DNA of 64,000 bases, from positions 899,646 to 963,645 of the forward strand of contig NZ_JAFBIL020000001.1 in NCBI RefSeq assembly GCF_016809835.1, written 5' to 3'. Source of the stretch: Massilia soli (lineage in GTDB: Bacteria > Pseudomonadota > Gammaproteobacteria > Burkholderiales > Burkholderiaceae_D). The translations under genes and the position numbers were made by a program. The notes below the pieces were generated by a model. It made no database searches and was not told where the DNA came from. It saw nothing but the letters and a program-made list of their open reading frames with translations. This document shows positions 45,306 through 53,854 of the stretch, in pieces; positions within the stretch are counted from its first letter, which is position 1, and every line of letters starts with the position of its first letter.

Positions 45306-45581
45306 ATGGGAACAACACAGCAGTTTTCTATTACGTTGACAGACGAGATGGCCGATGCCGTCCAGGCTAAGGTTGCGACGGGCGAGTACGCCACAGCGAG
45401 TGATGTCATCCATGACGGATTGCGCGTATTACTTGCACGTGAGCATTTTCTGGACGACTGGTTGCATGACCAGGCCGCGCCAGCGTATGACGCTATCAAA
45501 GCGGACCCGTCGCGCGCCGTCAGCATCGGTTGCGTGCGCGAGCGGATTATTGCTGAGGATGCCGCTGCACGTAAAAAATGA
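45306..45581 (+). CDS. Type II antitoxin, ParD-like (CC2985 family)
   Basis: The 91-residue protein opens QQFSITLTDEMADAVQAKVA, then GEYATASDVIHDGLRVLLAR. This is the ribbon-helix-helix fold and the E-Y-x-x-x-S-D-V-I motif of ParD antitoxins. The disordered C-terminal half would wrap the toxin. It probably represses its own promoter and neutralises the ParE-like toxin, whose start overlaps the antitoxin stop by 4 bases (ATGA). The pair sits just downstream of mnmE and is probably an acquired stability or stress module. Confidence 0.92.
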   Translation: MGTTQQFSITLTDEMADAVQAKVATGEYATASDVIHDGLRVLLAREHFLDDWLHDQAAPAYDAIKADPSRAVSIGCVRERIIAEDAAARKK

Positions 45582-45907
45582 GCAGCTATCGGGTCGTGTT
45601 CACGCCCGAGGCGGAAGAACATCTCGCCGAGCTCTATCAATATATCTCCGACAGATCGACGCCGGATGCAGCGTTTCGCTTCACGATGGCAATCGTGAGT
45701 TACAGCGCTGCATTGGACGAATTCCCCCACAGAGGCGTCCGACGCGACGACATTCGGCCCGGGCTAAGGATCGTTAACTATCGAAAGAACACCGCCATTG
45801 CGATCGCAGTGGACGATGCGGATAGTTGCGTCACGATCGTCGGCGTCTTCTATGGAGGACGAAACTACGAAGCACTCCTTCGCCCGAAGGATAACGATGA
45901 GGCGTGA
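45578..45907 (+). CDS. Type II toxin, ParE/RelE superfamily
   Basis: The 109-residue protein shows the ParE pattern YRVVFTPEAEEHLAELYQYI, then RGVRRDDIRPGLRIVNYRKN and VGVFYGGRNYEALL, the conserved C-terminal strand. ParE-type toxins inhibit gyrase and block replication; RelE relatives cut mRNA, and the sequence alone cannot separate these fully. The antitoxin is encoded immediately upstream with a 4-base overlap. A short stem followed by T8 (about 45907-45938) may terminate the pair. Confidence 0.92.
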   Translation: MSSYRVVFTPEAEEHLAELYQYISDRSTPDAAFRFTMAIVSYSAALDEFPHRGVRRDDIRPGLRIVNYRKNTAIAIAVDDADSCVTIVGVFYGGRNYEALLRPKDNDEA

Positions 45908-45938
45908 CGGCCCTGTTCGGTTATAGCCGTTTTTTTTT
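45907..45938 (+). terminator. Possible terminator of the ParDE-like operon
   Basis: ACGGC (45907-45911) and GCCGT (45926-45930) can pair over a 14-base loop and are followed by T8. The stem is short, so the call is weak. Confidence 0.4.
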
Positions 45939-46063
45939 GCAACCCCTGTCGATTTCGGCGAGCCTGATACGTCGTACAGTTAGCAGCACCTGACCGCTCA
46001 CTTTTCTGTCACCGACTTTATCCAGCCCATGCTGGGTTAACTTCATCGCAAAGGAGAATTATC

Positions 46064-46531
46064 ATGGCAACTCAAACCGTGAAACCGATCCCCGAAGGCG
46101 CGCACGCAATCACCCCGCACCTGGTCTGTGCGGGTGCGGCCGACGCCATCGAGTTCTACAAAAAGGCATTCAATGCGGTCGAGATTCACCGTATCCCCGG
46201 CCCCGGCGGCAAGCTGATGCACGGCGCGGTCCGCATCGGCGACTCGATGATCATGCTGGCAGATGAATACCCGGAGTGGGGCAGCAAATCGCCGAAGACC
46301 CTGGCCGGCACGCCGGTGACGATCCACCTGTACGTGGAGGATGTCGACGCGGTATTCGCCCAGGCAGTCGCTGCCGGCGCGACGCCTGCGATGCCGGTGG
46401 CCGAGATGTTCTGGGGCGACCGCTACGGTATGCTTGTCGATCCGTTCGGCCACAGCTGGTCGGTCGCCACGCACGTCAAGGACATGACCGACGACGAGTT
46501 GCAGCAAGCCGCAAAGACGGGCTGCCAATAA
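46064..46531 (+). CDS. VOC (glyoxalase/PhnB-like) family protein
   Basis: The 155-residue protein follows AAAGGAG. It has the PhnB-like VOC layout: ITPHLVCAGAADAIEFYKKA, then MHGAVRIGDSMIMLADEYPE and a second beta-alpha-beta-beta-beta unit with TIHLYVEDVDAVFAQAVAAG and GDRYGMLVDPFGHSWSVATH. The VOC fold binds a metal and acts on small electrophiles or carries resistance functions; no substrate is evident. It heads a cluster with two YCII-domain proteins and an ECF42 sigma factor, with gaps of 10-21 bp, so they are probably one operon. Confidence 0.9.
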   Translation: MATQTVKPIPEGAHAITPHLVCAGAADAIEFYKKAFNAVEIHRIPGPGGKLMHGAVRIGDSMIMLADEYPEWGSKSPKTLAGTPVTIHLYVEDVDAVFAQAVAAGATPAMPVAEMFWGDRYGMLVDPFGHSWSVATHVKDMTDDELQQAAKTGCQ

Positions 46532-46552
46532 CGATATTTTAAGGAGAACAAC

Positions 46553-46981
46553 ATGCGTTTCATTGTCATTATAAAAGCGACTGCCGATTCCGAAGCGGGC
46601 AAGATGCCAACCGAGAAGCTGCTGGCCGATATGGGCAAGTACAACGAAGAGCTGGTCAAGGCCGGCATCATGCTGGCCGGTGAAGGCCTGCACCCCAGCT
46701 CGAAGGGCGCGCGCATCAAATTCTCGGGCCCCAACCGCACCGTCGTCGACGGGCCGTTCACCGAGACCAAGGAGCTGGTGGCCGGCTTCTGGCTGTGGGA
46801 AGTCAAGTCGCGCGAAGAAGCCATCGAGTGGGTGAAGCGTTGCCCCAACCCGATGGAGGGCGATTCCGAGATCGAGATCCGCCAGGTGTTCGAGGCGTCC
46901 GACTTCGGCGACGAGTTCACGCCCGAATTGCGCGCGCAGGAAGACGCCCTGCGTGAGCAGATCGCAGCCAAACACCAATAA
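46553..46981 (+). CDS. YCII-related (DGPF) protein
   Basis: The 142-residue protein follows AAGGAG. The N-terminal strand MRFIVIIKATADSEAGKMPT and the motif VVDGPFTETKELVAGFWLWE are the DGPF/DGPFAETKE signature of YCII-like proteins. YCII domains are ferredoxin-like folds with a possible His-Asp catalytic pair; their role in these clusters is unknown. Linkage of DGPF proteins to ECF42 sigma factors is well documented, and the sigma gene lies two genes downstream. Confidence 0.9.
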   Translation: MRFIVIIKATADSEAGKMPTEKLLADMGKYNEELVKAGIMLAGEGLHPSSKGARIKFSGPNRTVVDGPFTETKELVAGFWLWEVKSREEAIEWVKRCPNPMEGDSEIEIRQVFEASDFGDEFTPELRAQEDALREQIAAKHQ

Positions 46982-46991
46982 AGGAAGCGAC

Positions 46992-47810
46992 ATGCGCTAT
47001 CTGATCTTCCGTAGAGCCGACGCCGACACCGAGCAGGGAGCGATGCCGGGCGACGCGCTCCTGAATGCGATGGGCGCCTATAACCAGCGCCTGGTGGACG
47101 CCGGCGTGATGCGCGCTGGCGAAGGCCTGCGGCCGACGCGCGAAGCCGTGCGCCTGAAGCTGTCCAATGGCGAGGCCACCGTCATCGATGGCCCGTTCAC
47201 AGAAACCAAAGAGCTGATCGCCGGCCTGTCGGTCTTTGAGGCGGCGTCGCGCGATGAAGTGGTCGACTGGATCAGGCAGTGGCCGAAAGAAGACGGCGAT
47301 GTGACCGTTGAAATTCGCGAAGCCGGCTGCCCGGGCGGCTGCGCGGACGTGCGGCCGAACGCCGGCGCGGCGCAGGAGGGCAAGCGCTTCGCCGTTCTGC
47401 TGCGATCCAGTGCGGCGCTCGAAGCGGAGCAGCCGGTGGCGCAAGAGAAGCTCGACCGCCTGGACGCCCACAACGCCGCCGAAGCGGCGCGGGGCGTTTT
47501 GCTTGGCGCCGACGGCTTGCGTTCGAGCGCGCGCGCCAACCGCGTGACATTCAGCGGCGGCAAAGCGACGGTGCTCGATGGCCCGTTCACCGAGATCAAG
47601 GAGCTGATCGCCGGCTACTGGTTGATTCGCGTGGCGTCGATGGATGAAGCCATCGAATGGGCCAAGCGCAATCCGTACCCGACCGGGCCCGATGTCGAGG
47701 TCGAAATCCGCCCGCTGTACGAGCTCGATGATCTCGATATCGACTTCACGCCGGAGCTGCGCGAGGCCGAGCAGCGCATGCGCCAGATGCAGCTTGACGC
47801 GACTCGCTAG
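46992..47810 (+). CDS. Tandem YCII-domain (DGPF) protein
   Basis: The ATG at 46992 (AAGGAAG upstream) gives 272 residues with two YCII units. Residues 1-115 contain VIDGPFTETKELIAGLSVFE, and residues about 130-262 contain VLDGPFTEIKELIAGYWLIR. A Cys-containing linker (AGCPGGCADVRP) joins them. Tandem duplication of the domain suggests it works as a preformed dimer. The gene is 10 bp after the previous YCII gene and 12 bp before the sigma factor, so it is in the same operon. Confidence 0.9.
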   Translation: MRYLIFRRADADTEQGAMPGDALLNAMGAYNQRLVDAGVMRAGEGLRPTREAVRLKLSNGEATVIDGPFTETKELIAGLSVFEAASRDEVVDWIRQWPKEDGDVTVEIREAGCPGGCADVRPNAGAAQEGKRFAVLLRSSAALEAEQPVAQEKLDRLDAHNAAEAARGVLLGADGLRSSARANRVTFSGGKATVLDGPFTEIKELIAGYWLIRVASMDEAIEWAKRNPYPTGPDVEVEIRPLYELDDLDIDFTPELREAEQRMRQMQLDATR

Positions 47811-47822
47811 CCGGCGCCGTCG

Positions 47823-49100
47823 ATGACAAAAGACAGCACGCATCGCGTCATCGAAGGTGTCTGGCGCATCGAGTCGGCGCGCATCATCGGCGCGCTGGCG
47901 CGGATGCTGCGCGACGTCGGGCTGGCCGAGGAGCTGGCGCAGGATGCGCTGGTTGGGGCGCTTGAGCGCTGGCCTTCGGCGGGCATCCCCGACAATCCGG
48001 CCGCGTGGCTGATGGCAGTGGCGAAGAACCGCGCGCTCGACCATCTGCGCCACACTAGGCTGCACCAGTCGAAGGAAGCCGAGCTCACTTACGCCATCGA
48101 GACGCAGCTGCAGGACGTCGCCCCTGATATCGAGGCAGGGCTGGACGACGACCTTGGCGACGACATGCTGCGCCTGATGTTCGTCTGCTGCCACCCGGTG
48201 CTGTCGACCGAGGCGCGCGCCGCGCTGGCCCTGCGCCTCCTGGGCGGCTTGAGCACCGACGAAATTGCGCGCGCCTTCCTGACGTCGGAGACGGCGATCG
48301 CGCAGCGCATCGTGCGCGCCAAGCGCAGCCTGTCGGAAGCGCGCGTTCCGTTCGAGGTGCCGGCGGCGGACCAGTTGGCCGCGCGCGTCGGCTCGGTGCT
48401 GCAGGTGATCTACCTGATCTACAACGAAGGCTACTCCGCCAGCGCCGGCGACGACTGGCAGCGTCCCAAGCTATGCGAGGAGGCGCTACGCCTTGGCCGC
48501 ATCCTGGCCGCGCGCATGCCCGATGAAGGCGAGGTGCATGGCCTGGTCGCGCTGATGGAGATCCAGTCTTCGCGCACGCGCGCGCGCGCTGGTCCGGACG
48601 GCGTGCCGATCCTGCTGATGGACCAGGACCGGGCGCGCTGGGACCAGCTGCTGATACGGCGCGGCTTCGCGGCGCTCGAACGCGCCGCCCGGCCGGGCGA
48701 GGGCCTGGGGCCATATGGGCTGCAGGCCGCCATCGCGGCCTGCCATGCACGCGCGCTGCGCCCGGAAGACACCGACTGGATGCGCATCGCGGCGCTGTAC
48801 GACGCGCTGGCGCAACTGGCGCCGTCGCCGGTGGTCGAGCTTAACCGCGCGGTGGTGCTGTCGATGGCGTACGGTCCCGCGGCGGGCCTCGAACTGGCCG
48901 ACCAGCTGGCCGGCGAACCGCAGCTGCGCAACTACCACCTGCTGCCAAGTGTCCGCGGCGACCTGCTGGCCAAGCTTGGCCGCGATGCCGAAGCGCGCGC
49001 CGAATTCGAACGCGCGGCGGCGCTGACCAACAACCTGCGCGAGCGCGAACTGCTGCTGGCGCGGGCGCGCGATTGCGGCCGCAGGCTGGGCGCGGGCTGA
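47823..49100 (+). CDS. ECF sigma factor, ECF42 group
   Basis: The 425-residue protein is a long ECF sigma factor. Region 2 has ALARMLRDVGLAEELAQDAL and NPAAWLMAVAKNRALDHLR, and region 4 has GLSTDEIARAFLTSETAIAQ and RIVRAKRSL. A C-terminal extension of about 240 residues is TPR-like (PSPVVELNRAVVLSMAYGPA, then AEARAEFERAAAL). This extension plus DGPF/YCII neighbours defines ECF42, a group without a classical anti-sigma factor where the extension is thought to control activity. It probably directs transcription of its own operon (46064-49100). Confidence 0.93.
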   Translation: MTKDSTHRVIEGVWRIESARIIGALARMLRDVGLAEELAQDALVGALERWPSAGIPDNPAAWLMAVAKNRALDHLRHTRLHQSKEAELTYAIETQLQDVAPDIEAGLDDDLGDDMLRLMFVCCHPVLSTEARAALALRLLGGLSTDEIARAFLTSETAIAQRIVRAKRSLSEARVPFEVPAADQLAARVGSVLQVIYLIYNEGYSASAGDDWQRPKLCEEALRLGRILAARMPDEGEVHGLVALMEIQSSRTRARAGPDGVPILLMDQDRARWDQLLIRRGFAALERAARPGEGLGPYGLQAAIAACHARALRPEDTDWMRIAALYDALAQLAPSPVVELNRAVVLSMAYGPAAGLELADQLAGEPQLRNYHLLPSVRGDLLAKLGRDAEARAEFERAAALTNNLRERELLLARARDCGRRLGAG

Positions 49101-49144
49101 TCTGGCGGACGTCCGGGCCTGGCGAACTGTGCTACGCTTTTGGC

Positions 49145-49702
49145 ATGAAAACACTCACTGGAATTCGCCTCGCAACGACGTTGCTGGCCTGCTCCCTGCT
49201 GGCCTCTTGCGCCAGCGTGTTCGGCCCGCGCCAGGTCGAATTGCCGCTTTATAAACTGCAGGCCGGCATGGAACGGCGCTTCCCGCTAAACAATCGCGTG
49301 CTGGAGTTGTTCGAGATTCGGCTGACGCGGCCGCAGCTGGCTTTGCTGCCTGAAACCAACCGCGTGGCGCTGACGATGGATGCATCGGTGGCGCCGCCGT
49401 TCCTGCGCAAGTCGTGGAGCGGGTCGATGGCGATGTCGGGGCGCCTGTATGTGGATGCCGCGCGCGGCGCCGTGATGATGGCCGAGCCGCAGGTCGACCG
49501 GTTCTCCGTCGATGGGATGGATTCGTCGGGGCAGCGGCAGGTGACCAAGGTGGCCAACCTGCTGGTCGACCAGCTGGTGCGCGATACGCCGGTGTACAGC
49601 TTCAGGCCGGAGGATTTGCGCTACGCAGGCGTGCAGTTCGTGCCGACGCGGATCACCGCGGCGCGCCATGCGCTGGTGGTGACGCTGGAGCCGGTGCGCT
49701 AG
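49145..49702 (+). CDS. DUF1439 family lipoprotein
   Basis: The 185-residue reading starts at ATG 49145. It has a lipoprotein signal LLACSLLASC with Cys at the lipobox, a beta-rich mature part with FEIRLTRPQLALLPETNRVA and SGRLYVDAARGAVMMAEPQV, and an ending ARHALVVTLEP. DUF1439 lipoproteins have a lipid-binding (TULIP-like) fold and unknown function. The gene is 45 bp after the sigma factor and may be on the same transcript, though it has no clear link to it. It converges with an esterase gene. Confidence 0.8.
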   Translation: MKTLTGIRLATTLLACSLLASCASVFGPRQVELPLYKLQAGMERRFPLNNRVLELFEIRLTRPQLALLPETNRVALTMDASVAPPFLRKSWSGSMAMSGRLYVDAARGAVMMAEPQVDRFSVDGMDSSGQRQVTKVANLLVDQLVRDTPVYSFRPEDLRYAGVQFVPTRITAARHALVVTLEPVR

Positions 49703-49757
49703 CACTTACTCACTCGCAGGGCGGCAGCCACGCGCATCGGCCCTCCGATGTGCCAGC

Positions 49758-50702
49758 TCAGTCCGCATCCCCCTTGCGTGGCGGCAGCGCCCATTTCAAC
49801 CCGCGCGTAATCACCGTCGGAAACACCGTCAGGTGATCCTCGTCCGGAATAACAATGCTCGTCACCTCCAGGCTCTTGTACCTGCGCGACTCCAGCACAT
49901 GCTCCATCGCCTGCAGGTCGCGCACCATGTCCACGGTCTTGTTGTAACGCGGGTCAGTCGAACTGAAATTCAGCGTCTCGTACGACGCCACCGCCATGAA
50001 CACTTTCGCAGGCAGGTCGCTGTGCGCCTTGGCGTAACCGCGTTCCGTGGCAAAGGCGACGCGCCGGTCGAACCATAGCGACGGGCTGCCGATGATGTAC
50101 TTCTCAAACATCGACGGCGCGGTGAACAGCACGTGCAGTCCAAACAGTCCGCCATACGAGTGGCCGGCATAAATGGCGCGCTTCATGTCGGCGCGATAGT
50201 GCCGCTCCACCATCGGGAACACTTCGTCGGCGATGAATGCGCGGTAGCCTTCCGCCTCGCCATACACCGGCGGCGGACTGAGCATGTCCGAGACGGCCTC
50301 CTTGTCGCCGTTGACAGTGGGGGTGTAGTCGCGCCGCCGGCTGTATTCGGGTGTTTCGCCCTTGGCATACGACAAGCCCACCAGGATGAAGTCTTCCATG
50401 TCCTCGCCACCGTTGCGGATGCGCCTGGCGATGCTTCTGATCAATGGGAAGGCGTAGTTCGCATCGGTGACGAACAACACCGGATAGCGCCGCGTGCTCT
50501 CGGCGTATCCGCGCGGCAGGCTGATGAACAGCTGGTAATCGCGGTGCAGCTCCTTGGCGCGGATCTCGCGCACTTCGGTGTTTTCCAGCACGTATGGTTT
50601 TGGGTCCGACTCGCCGCGCACGTGCGCCATCGACTCGCGCTCCGAGCAGGCCGAAACGGCTGTCAGCAAGAGCATTATTGACAGAAAATACACCGATCTC
50701 AT
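49758..50702 (-). CDS. Alpha/beta hydrolase, Fes/IroE-type esterase, lipoprotein
   Basis: The 314-residue protein has a lipoprotein signal (MLLLTAVSAC). The esterase domain (putative esterase/Fes family) shows DYQLFISLPRGYAESTRRYP, VLFVTDANYAFPLI, the nucleophile elbow YAGHSYGGLFGLHVL with the active-site Ser, and DEDHLTVFP with the catalytic His. Enzymes of this family hydrolyse siderophore esters, acyl esters or similar; no siderophore gene is near. It is probably attached to the inner or outer membrane on the periplasmic side. It appears monocistronic. Confidence 0.86.
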   Translation of the reverse strand: MRSVYFLSIMLLLTAVSACSERESMAHVRGESDPKPYVLENTEVREIRAKELHRDYQLFISLPRGYAESTRRYPVLFVTDANYAFPLIRSIARRIRNGGEDMEDFILVGLSYAKGETPEYSRRRDYTPTVNGDKEAVSDMLSPPPVYGEAEGYRAFIADEVFPMVERHYRADMKRAIYAGHSYGGLFGLHVLFTAPSMFEKYIIGSPSLWFDRRVAFATERGYAKAHSDLPAKVFMAVASYETLNFSSTDPRYNKTVDMVRDLQAMEHVLESRRYKSLEVTSIVIPDEDHLTVFPTVITRGLKWALPPRKGDAD

Positions 50703-51047
50703 GCGCTAGATTTCCTCGCCAGACTGCAAAAAAAAATACCTGCATCGGAGTCCACGGCAACGCTTTACCCGCTAAGCATTCCTGCTATTATTTATCCAGC
50801 TGAGTTTTATACAGCGCTGCCCAACGACTGCGATCGTAGCCGGGTGTCGCCGGAGTGTGGTTGCTTAGGTGCAAAGAATTGGTGGTTAGCTAGCGCGGGG
50901 GCGTGGTGGGACCAGTTGTTTTTCTGTGGTAAGAATTCACCGACTTGGGGCCATTCATGCCGGGCTTGACGATTCTCATTGCCAACGAGTTCCAACTGAG
51001 TAATCTTGCTTTACGACTTTAGTGGACAGCTTGCGAAGGGGTGAATC
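50703..51047. other. 345-bp intergenic region with no recognisable feature
   Basis: Between the divergent esterase and Zn-ribbon genes I see no convincing coding frame, tRNA, strong hairpin or repeat. Only the GAAGGGG Shine-Dalgarno at about 51036 that serves the TTG start of the next gene is notable. Confidence 0.5.
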
Positions 51048-51254
51048 TTGGGAACGACACAGGAGAATTTGCCGGAAAATGACGGCAACGTTGAGTTGCC
51101 CGCCGCCCCGGTCATGGGTGCCGTACTGGCGCGCCAGGCATTGCCGCCCAAGGGATCGTGCTGGTATTGCGAAAAGCCGCTCGACAGCGTGCGCCGGTTC
51201 TGCGGCAAGGATTGCGCGGATTCGTTCGACGAGGAAGCGGAGTACACGCGCTGA
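51048..51254 (+). CDS. Small Zn-ribbon protein, unknown function
   Basis: A 68-residue protein starts at TTG 51048, supported by GAAGGGG 7 bases upstream. The C-terminal half reads GSCWYCEKPLDSVRRFCGKD, then CADSFDEEAEYTR, so it has four cysteines in C-x2-C...C-x3-C arrangement, probably a zinc knuckle. The N-terminal half is acidic and probably flexible. Small proteins like this are common in related bacteria and may bind nucleic acid or protein, but no role is known. It is convergent with the Hpt gene. Confidence 0.75.
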   Translation: MGTTQENLPENDGNVELPAAPVMGAVLARQALPPKGSCWYCEKPLDSVRRFCGKDCADSFDEEAEYTR

Positions 51255-51267
51255 CGCGCTGCGCTTG

Positions 51268-51900
51268 CTAGCCGGCCTGGGCCGGGCGGCGCAAGGCGCC
51301 CAGCGCCCGGTCGTAATCGAACTCGTTGGCGGCAGCGGCCACCTCTTCAAACTGGGCATCGCCCAGGATCGTCCGCAGGCCTGCTTCGGAATCGTCGAGC
51401 AGGTCGATCGCGGCGCCGTCACCACTCATCAGCAAGTCGAGCAGCTGCGCCAGCAGCGCCGGGTCGGCAATCGATGCCTGCGGTTCAGCGGCGCTGGCCG
51501 GTCCAGGCGCGGCGTCGCTGAGCAGATGGTCGAGCACCGTCATCACTGCCGACAGCGCGGGTGTCAGCGCATTCAGGCAGGCAAATTCGTCACCAGAGGA
51601 CGTGCGCAGCGCAGTTTCCAGCGCCGACGCGGCGTGGTGCAGCTGCCGCGCTCCGATCATGCCGGCCGCGCCTTTGAGCGTATGCGATAGCCGGTGCGCC
51701 AGGGCGCGGTCGCCGCTTGCAAGCGCCGTGCGGATCGGCTGGTCGCCGCCGCTATAATCCTTGCGAAATCGTCGCAGCATGCGCCCGTATAGCTCGCGGT
51801 CGCCCATCACCCGGTCGATTCCGTCGGCGACGTCCACCAGCTCGCGCGCCGCAGCATCGGCGCGACGTTCGATCGTCCCGGGGGTCTCGTCTTCTTTCAT
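51268..51900 (-). CDS. Hpt (histidine phosphotransfer) domain protein
   Basis: The 210-residue reading starts at ATG 51900 (a GTG 4 codons upstream is an alternative). It contains AHRLSHTLKGAAGMIGARQL and HHAASALETAL, the Hpt four-helix motif with the phosphorylatable His in SHTLKG. The C-terminal part (residues about 130-210) is helical and unassigned. Hpt proteins relay phosphate between hybrid kinases and response regulators; no kinase is adjacent, so it is an orphan here. It lies between the Zn-ribbon and CAP-domain genes. Confidence 0.85.
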   Translation of the reverse strand: MKEDETPGTIERRADAAARELVDVADGIDRVMGDRELYGRMLRRFRKDYSGGDQPIRTALASGDRALAHRLSHTLKGAAGMIGARQLHHAASALETALRTSSGDEFACLNALTPALSAVMTVLDHLLSDAAPGPASAAEPQASIADPALLAQLLDLLMSGDGAAIDLLDDSEAGLRTILGDAQFEEVAAAANEFDYDRALGALRRPAQAG

Positions 51901-51976
51901 CGGCCTACGCACTCTTGCATTGATGTCATCTGCATACCATAGCAGATTTTCAAGTCAATGATGTAATTTGGAAACC

Positions 51977-52948
51977 CTACTTTGTGGTGAAGAACCACGT
52001 TTTCGTCGTGGGAATCCCGTTCAGGGTGCCGGTGAACGTCACGTCGTAGATGGTATTGGCTTTCAGTACCGCCAGCGGGACGATCGCGGCCGCCGGCGAG
52101 CTGCGTGCGCTGGTGTTTTCGCCCGCCTTGATCAGCCGGGTTTCCAGGTCGCTGCCGTTGCGCGGGCGCATCGTGAAGGTCTGCACCACCACGTTGACGT
52201 CGATGTCCGCATGGACGCTGACCGGGTAGCCAACTTCGTTCAGGTTTGGCACCGGATCCGGCGCTTCGTAGTCGCTGAAGAAATTGGTGGCGACCTTGAC
52301 CTGCCCGTTGAACGGCCAGGTCACCAGGTTGCGGCTGCCGATGCCGGGGCCGTAGCCGGAGGTCGCGGCGAAATTGGTGGTGAAGTAGGTGTAGCCGGCG
52401 CTGGTCCGGGCCGACCCGGTGCCAATCTCCTTGAACTTTGGTTCAAAGATGACGAAGCGATGGTAGATCGCAGTGATCAGTTCTTCCGCCATGTAGAACC
52501 CCGAACCGCTGGAGGTCGCGGAGATCACCTCGCCATACGCGTAGGTCGAGGTGTTATAGATATAGCCGGCGGCGAGCATGCGGTCGCCCTGGGTCACGCC
52601 GGTGAAGCCGGGCTTGCCGACGGTCTGCTCGTGGCTGACGATGTTGTTGGCTTTCTGGTACTCGGAGTGGCCGGCCGCGGCGCGGTCGAGCAGTTCGTTG
52701 CGGGTCAGCACCGGCATGCCGGCCTGGGCACGGCGGTAGTTGATCCAGTTCATGCCGTCTTGCGGTACGTTGTTGAGCAGGGTAGGCGCGCCAGGTTCCT
52801 GCGGCAGCGCCGTTGGCGGCGCCGACGCCGGCGTGACGGCCGCGGCTGGCGCAGGGCTGTCGCCACCGCCACCGCCGCCGCACGCCGCCAGCGCCAGGAC
52901 GGCCACAAGCCCGGCCGTGTTCAGCTTCCATCGATGCAACGTGCTCAT
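51977..52948 (-). CDS. CAP-domain (SCP-like) lipoprotein
   Basis: The 323-residue protein has a lipoprotein signal (VAVLALAAC) and a Gly/Pro/Ala-rich linker. The CAP domain (residues about 55-190) has NWINYRRAQAGMPVLTRNEL, then AAAGHSEYQKANNIVSHEQT and GFTGVTQGDRMLAAGY, followed by YMAEELITAIYHRFVIFEPK. This is the four-histidine-type bacterial CAP pattern. CAP-domain proteins are extracellular or surface proteins of unclear biochemical role, and some bind metal ions or lipids. The C-terminal region is beta-rich. Confidence 0.87.
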   Translation of the reverse strand: MSTLHRWKLNTAGLVAVLALAACGGGGGGDSPAPAAAVTPASAPPTALPQEPGAPTLLNNVPQDGMNWINYRRAQAGMPVLTRNELLDRAAAGHSEYQKANNIVSHEQTVGKPGFTGVTQGDRMLAAGYIYNTSTYAYGEVISATSSGSGFYMAEELITAIYHRFVIFEPKFKEIGTGSARTSAGYTYFTTNFAATSGYGPGIGSRNLVTWPFNGQVKVATNFFSDYEAPDPVPNLNEVGYPVSVHADIDVNVVVQTFTMRPRNGSDLETRLIKAGENTSARSSPAAAIVPLAVLKANTIYDVTFTGTLNGIPTTKTWFFTTK

Positions 52949-53056
52949 TTCCTACCCCCTGCGTATCTACCTCACCCATCAATTCTAGGTGAAAATGAGA
53001 ATTGGTGAGATTTGATTTGGTCGTCCAAAGCGCCATGCAATTGCATGGCCTGTAGA

Positions 53057-53851
53057 ATGCCAAATATGAATGTAAAACGAACACGACGACAACACCTTGC
53101 GCGCGCTAAATTCGCGTTGCCGAGCTTTGTGACTTTGCTCTCGATCGCCTGCGGTTTCGGCAGTATCGTGATCACGGTCGATAACTCCCATATCGGCGAC
53201 CCGGGCAACTACCGGCTCGCGGCAATCCTGCTGGTGCTCGCCGGCGTGTTCGATGCGCTGGACGGTTTTGTGGCGCGCGCCACCGGCACCTCGTCCGATT
53301 TTGGCGTGCAGCTCGACTCGATCGCCGACGTCATGAATTTCGGCTGCGCGCCGGCACTGCTGCTCTATACCTATGGCTTCGTGCCGCTCGGCGCCGACCA
53401 TCCGACCATGCTGCGCGCCGGCGCATTCGCCTGCTTCATGTTCGTGGCCTGCGGCGCGCTGCGCCTGGCGCGTTTTAACGTCAGCGTCGGCCGTACCGAC
53501 CCGCGCTATTTCGTCGGCATGCCGATCACGGCCGGTGCCGCATGCGTGGCGTCGGTGGTGGTGGCGTGGCCGGACCCGGCCAATTCGCTGATGCATGCGT
53601 TCGGCATCATCCTGCTGATGGTGTCGGTCGGCGGCCTGATGGTCTCGACGATCCGCTTCCCGAGCTCCAAGCAGCCGATGAACAAGCTGGTGATGCTGCT
53701 GATCGTGGTCGGGCTCGGCTTGCTGGCGTGGCTGCAGATGCGCTTCTTTGTGCTGTTCTTCCTGTTGTATATCAGCGTCACCTTGCTGATCAACATAGGC
53801 TGGAACCTGGGATGGCGCGGCCTGGCGCCGCCCAAGGTCTACGAAGACTAG
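53057..53851 (+). CDS. pssA: CDP-diacylglycerol-serine O-phosphatidyltransferase
   Basis: The 264-residue membrane protein has the CDP-alcohol phosphotransferase motif DGx2ARx8Gx3Dx3D as DALDGFVARATGTSSDFGVQ and LDSIADV. Several hydrophobic segments match type II PssA (LLIVVGLGLLAWLQM, FVLFFLLYISVTLLINIGW). The enzyme makes phosphatidylserine from CDP-diacylglycerol and serine, the first step to phosphatidylethanolamine. The start is uncertain between ATG 53057 and ATG 53066; neither has a clear RBS. It is convergent with the CsoR-like gene, with a 3-bp gap. Confidence 0.93.
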   Translation: MPNMNVKRTRRQHLARAKFALPSFVTLLSIACGFGSIVITVDNSHIGDPGNYRLAAILLVLAGVFDALDGFVARATGTSSDFGVQLDSIADVMNFGCAPALLLYTYGFVPLGADHPTMLRAGAFACFMFVACGALRLARFNVSVGRTDPRYFVGMPITAGAACVASVVVAWPDPANSLMHAFGIILLMVSVGGLMVSTIRFPSSKQPMNKLVMLLIVVGLGLLAWLQMRFFVLFFLLYISVTLLINIGWNLGWRGLAPPKVYED

Positions 53852-53854
53852 GTC

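Noticed and set aside
50807..50995. 62-aa minus-strand frame in the 345-bp gap
   Set aside because: There is no RBS, no hydrophobic or domain pattern and no conserved motif; probably chance.
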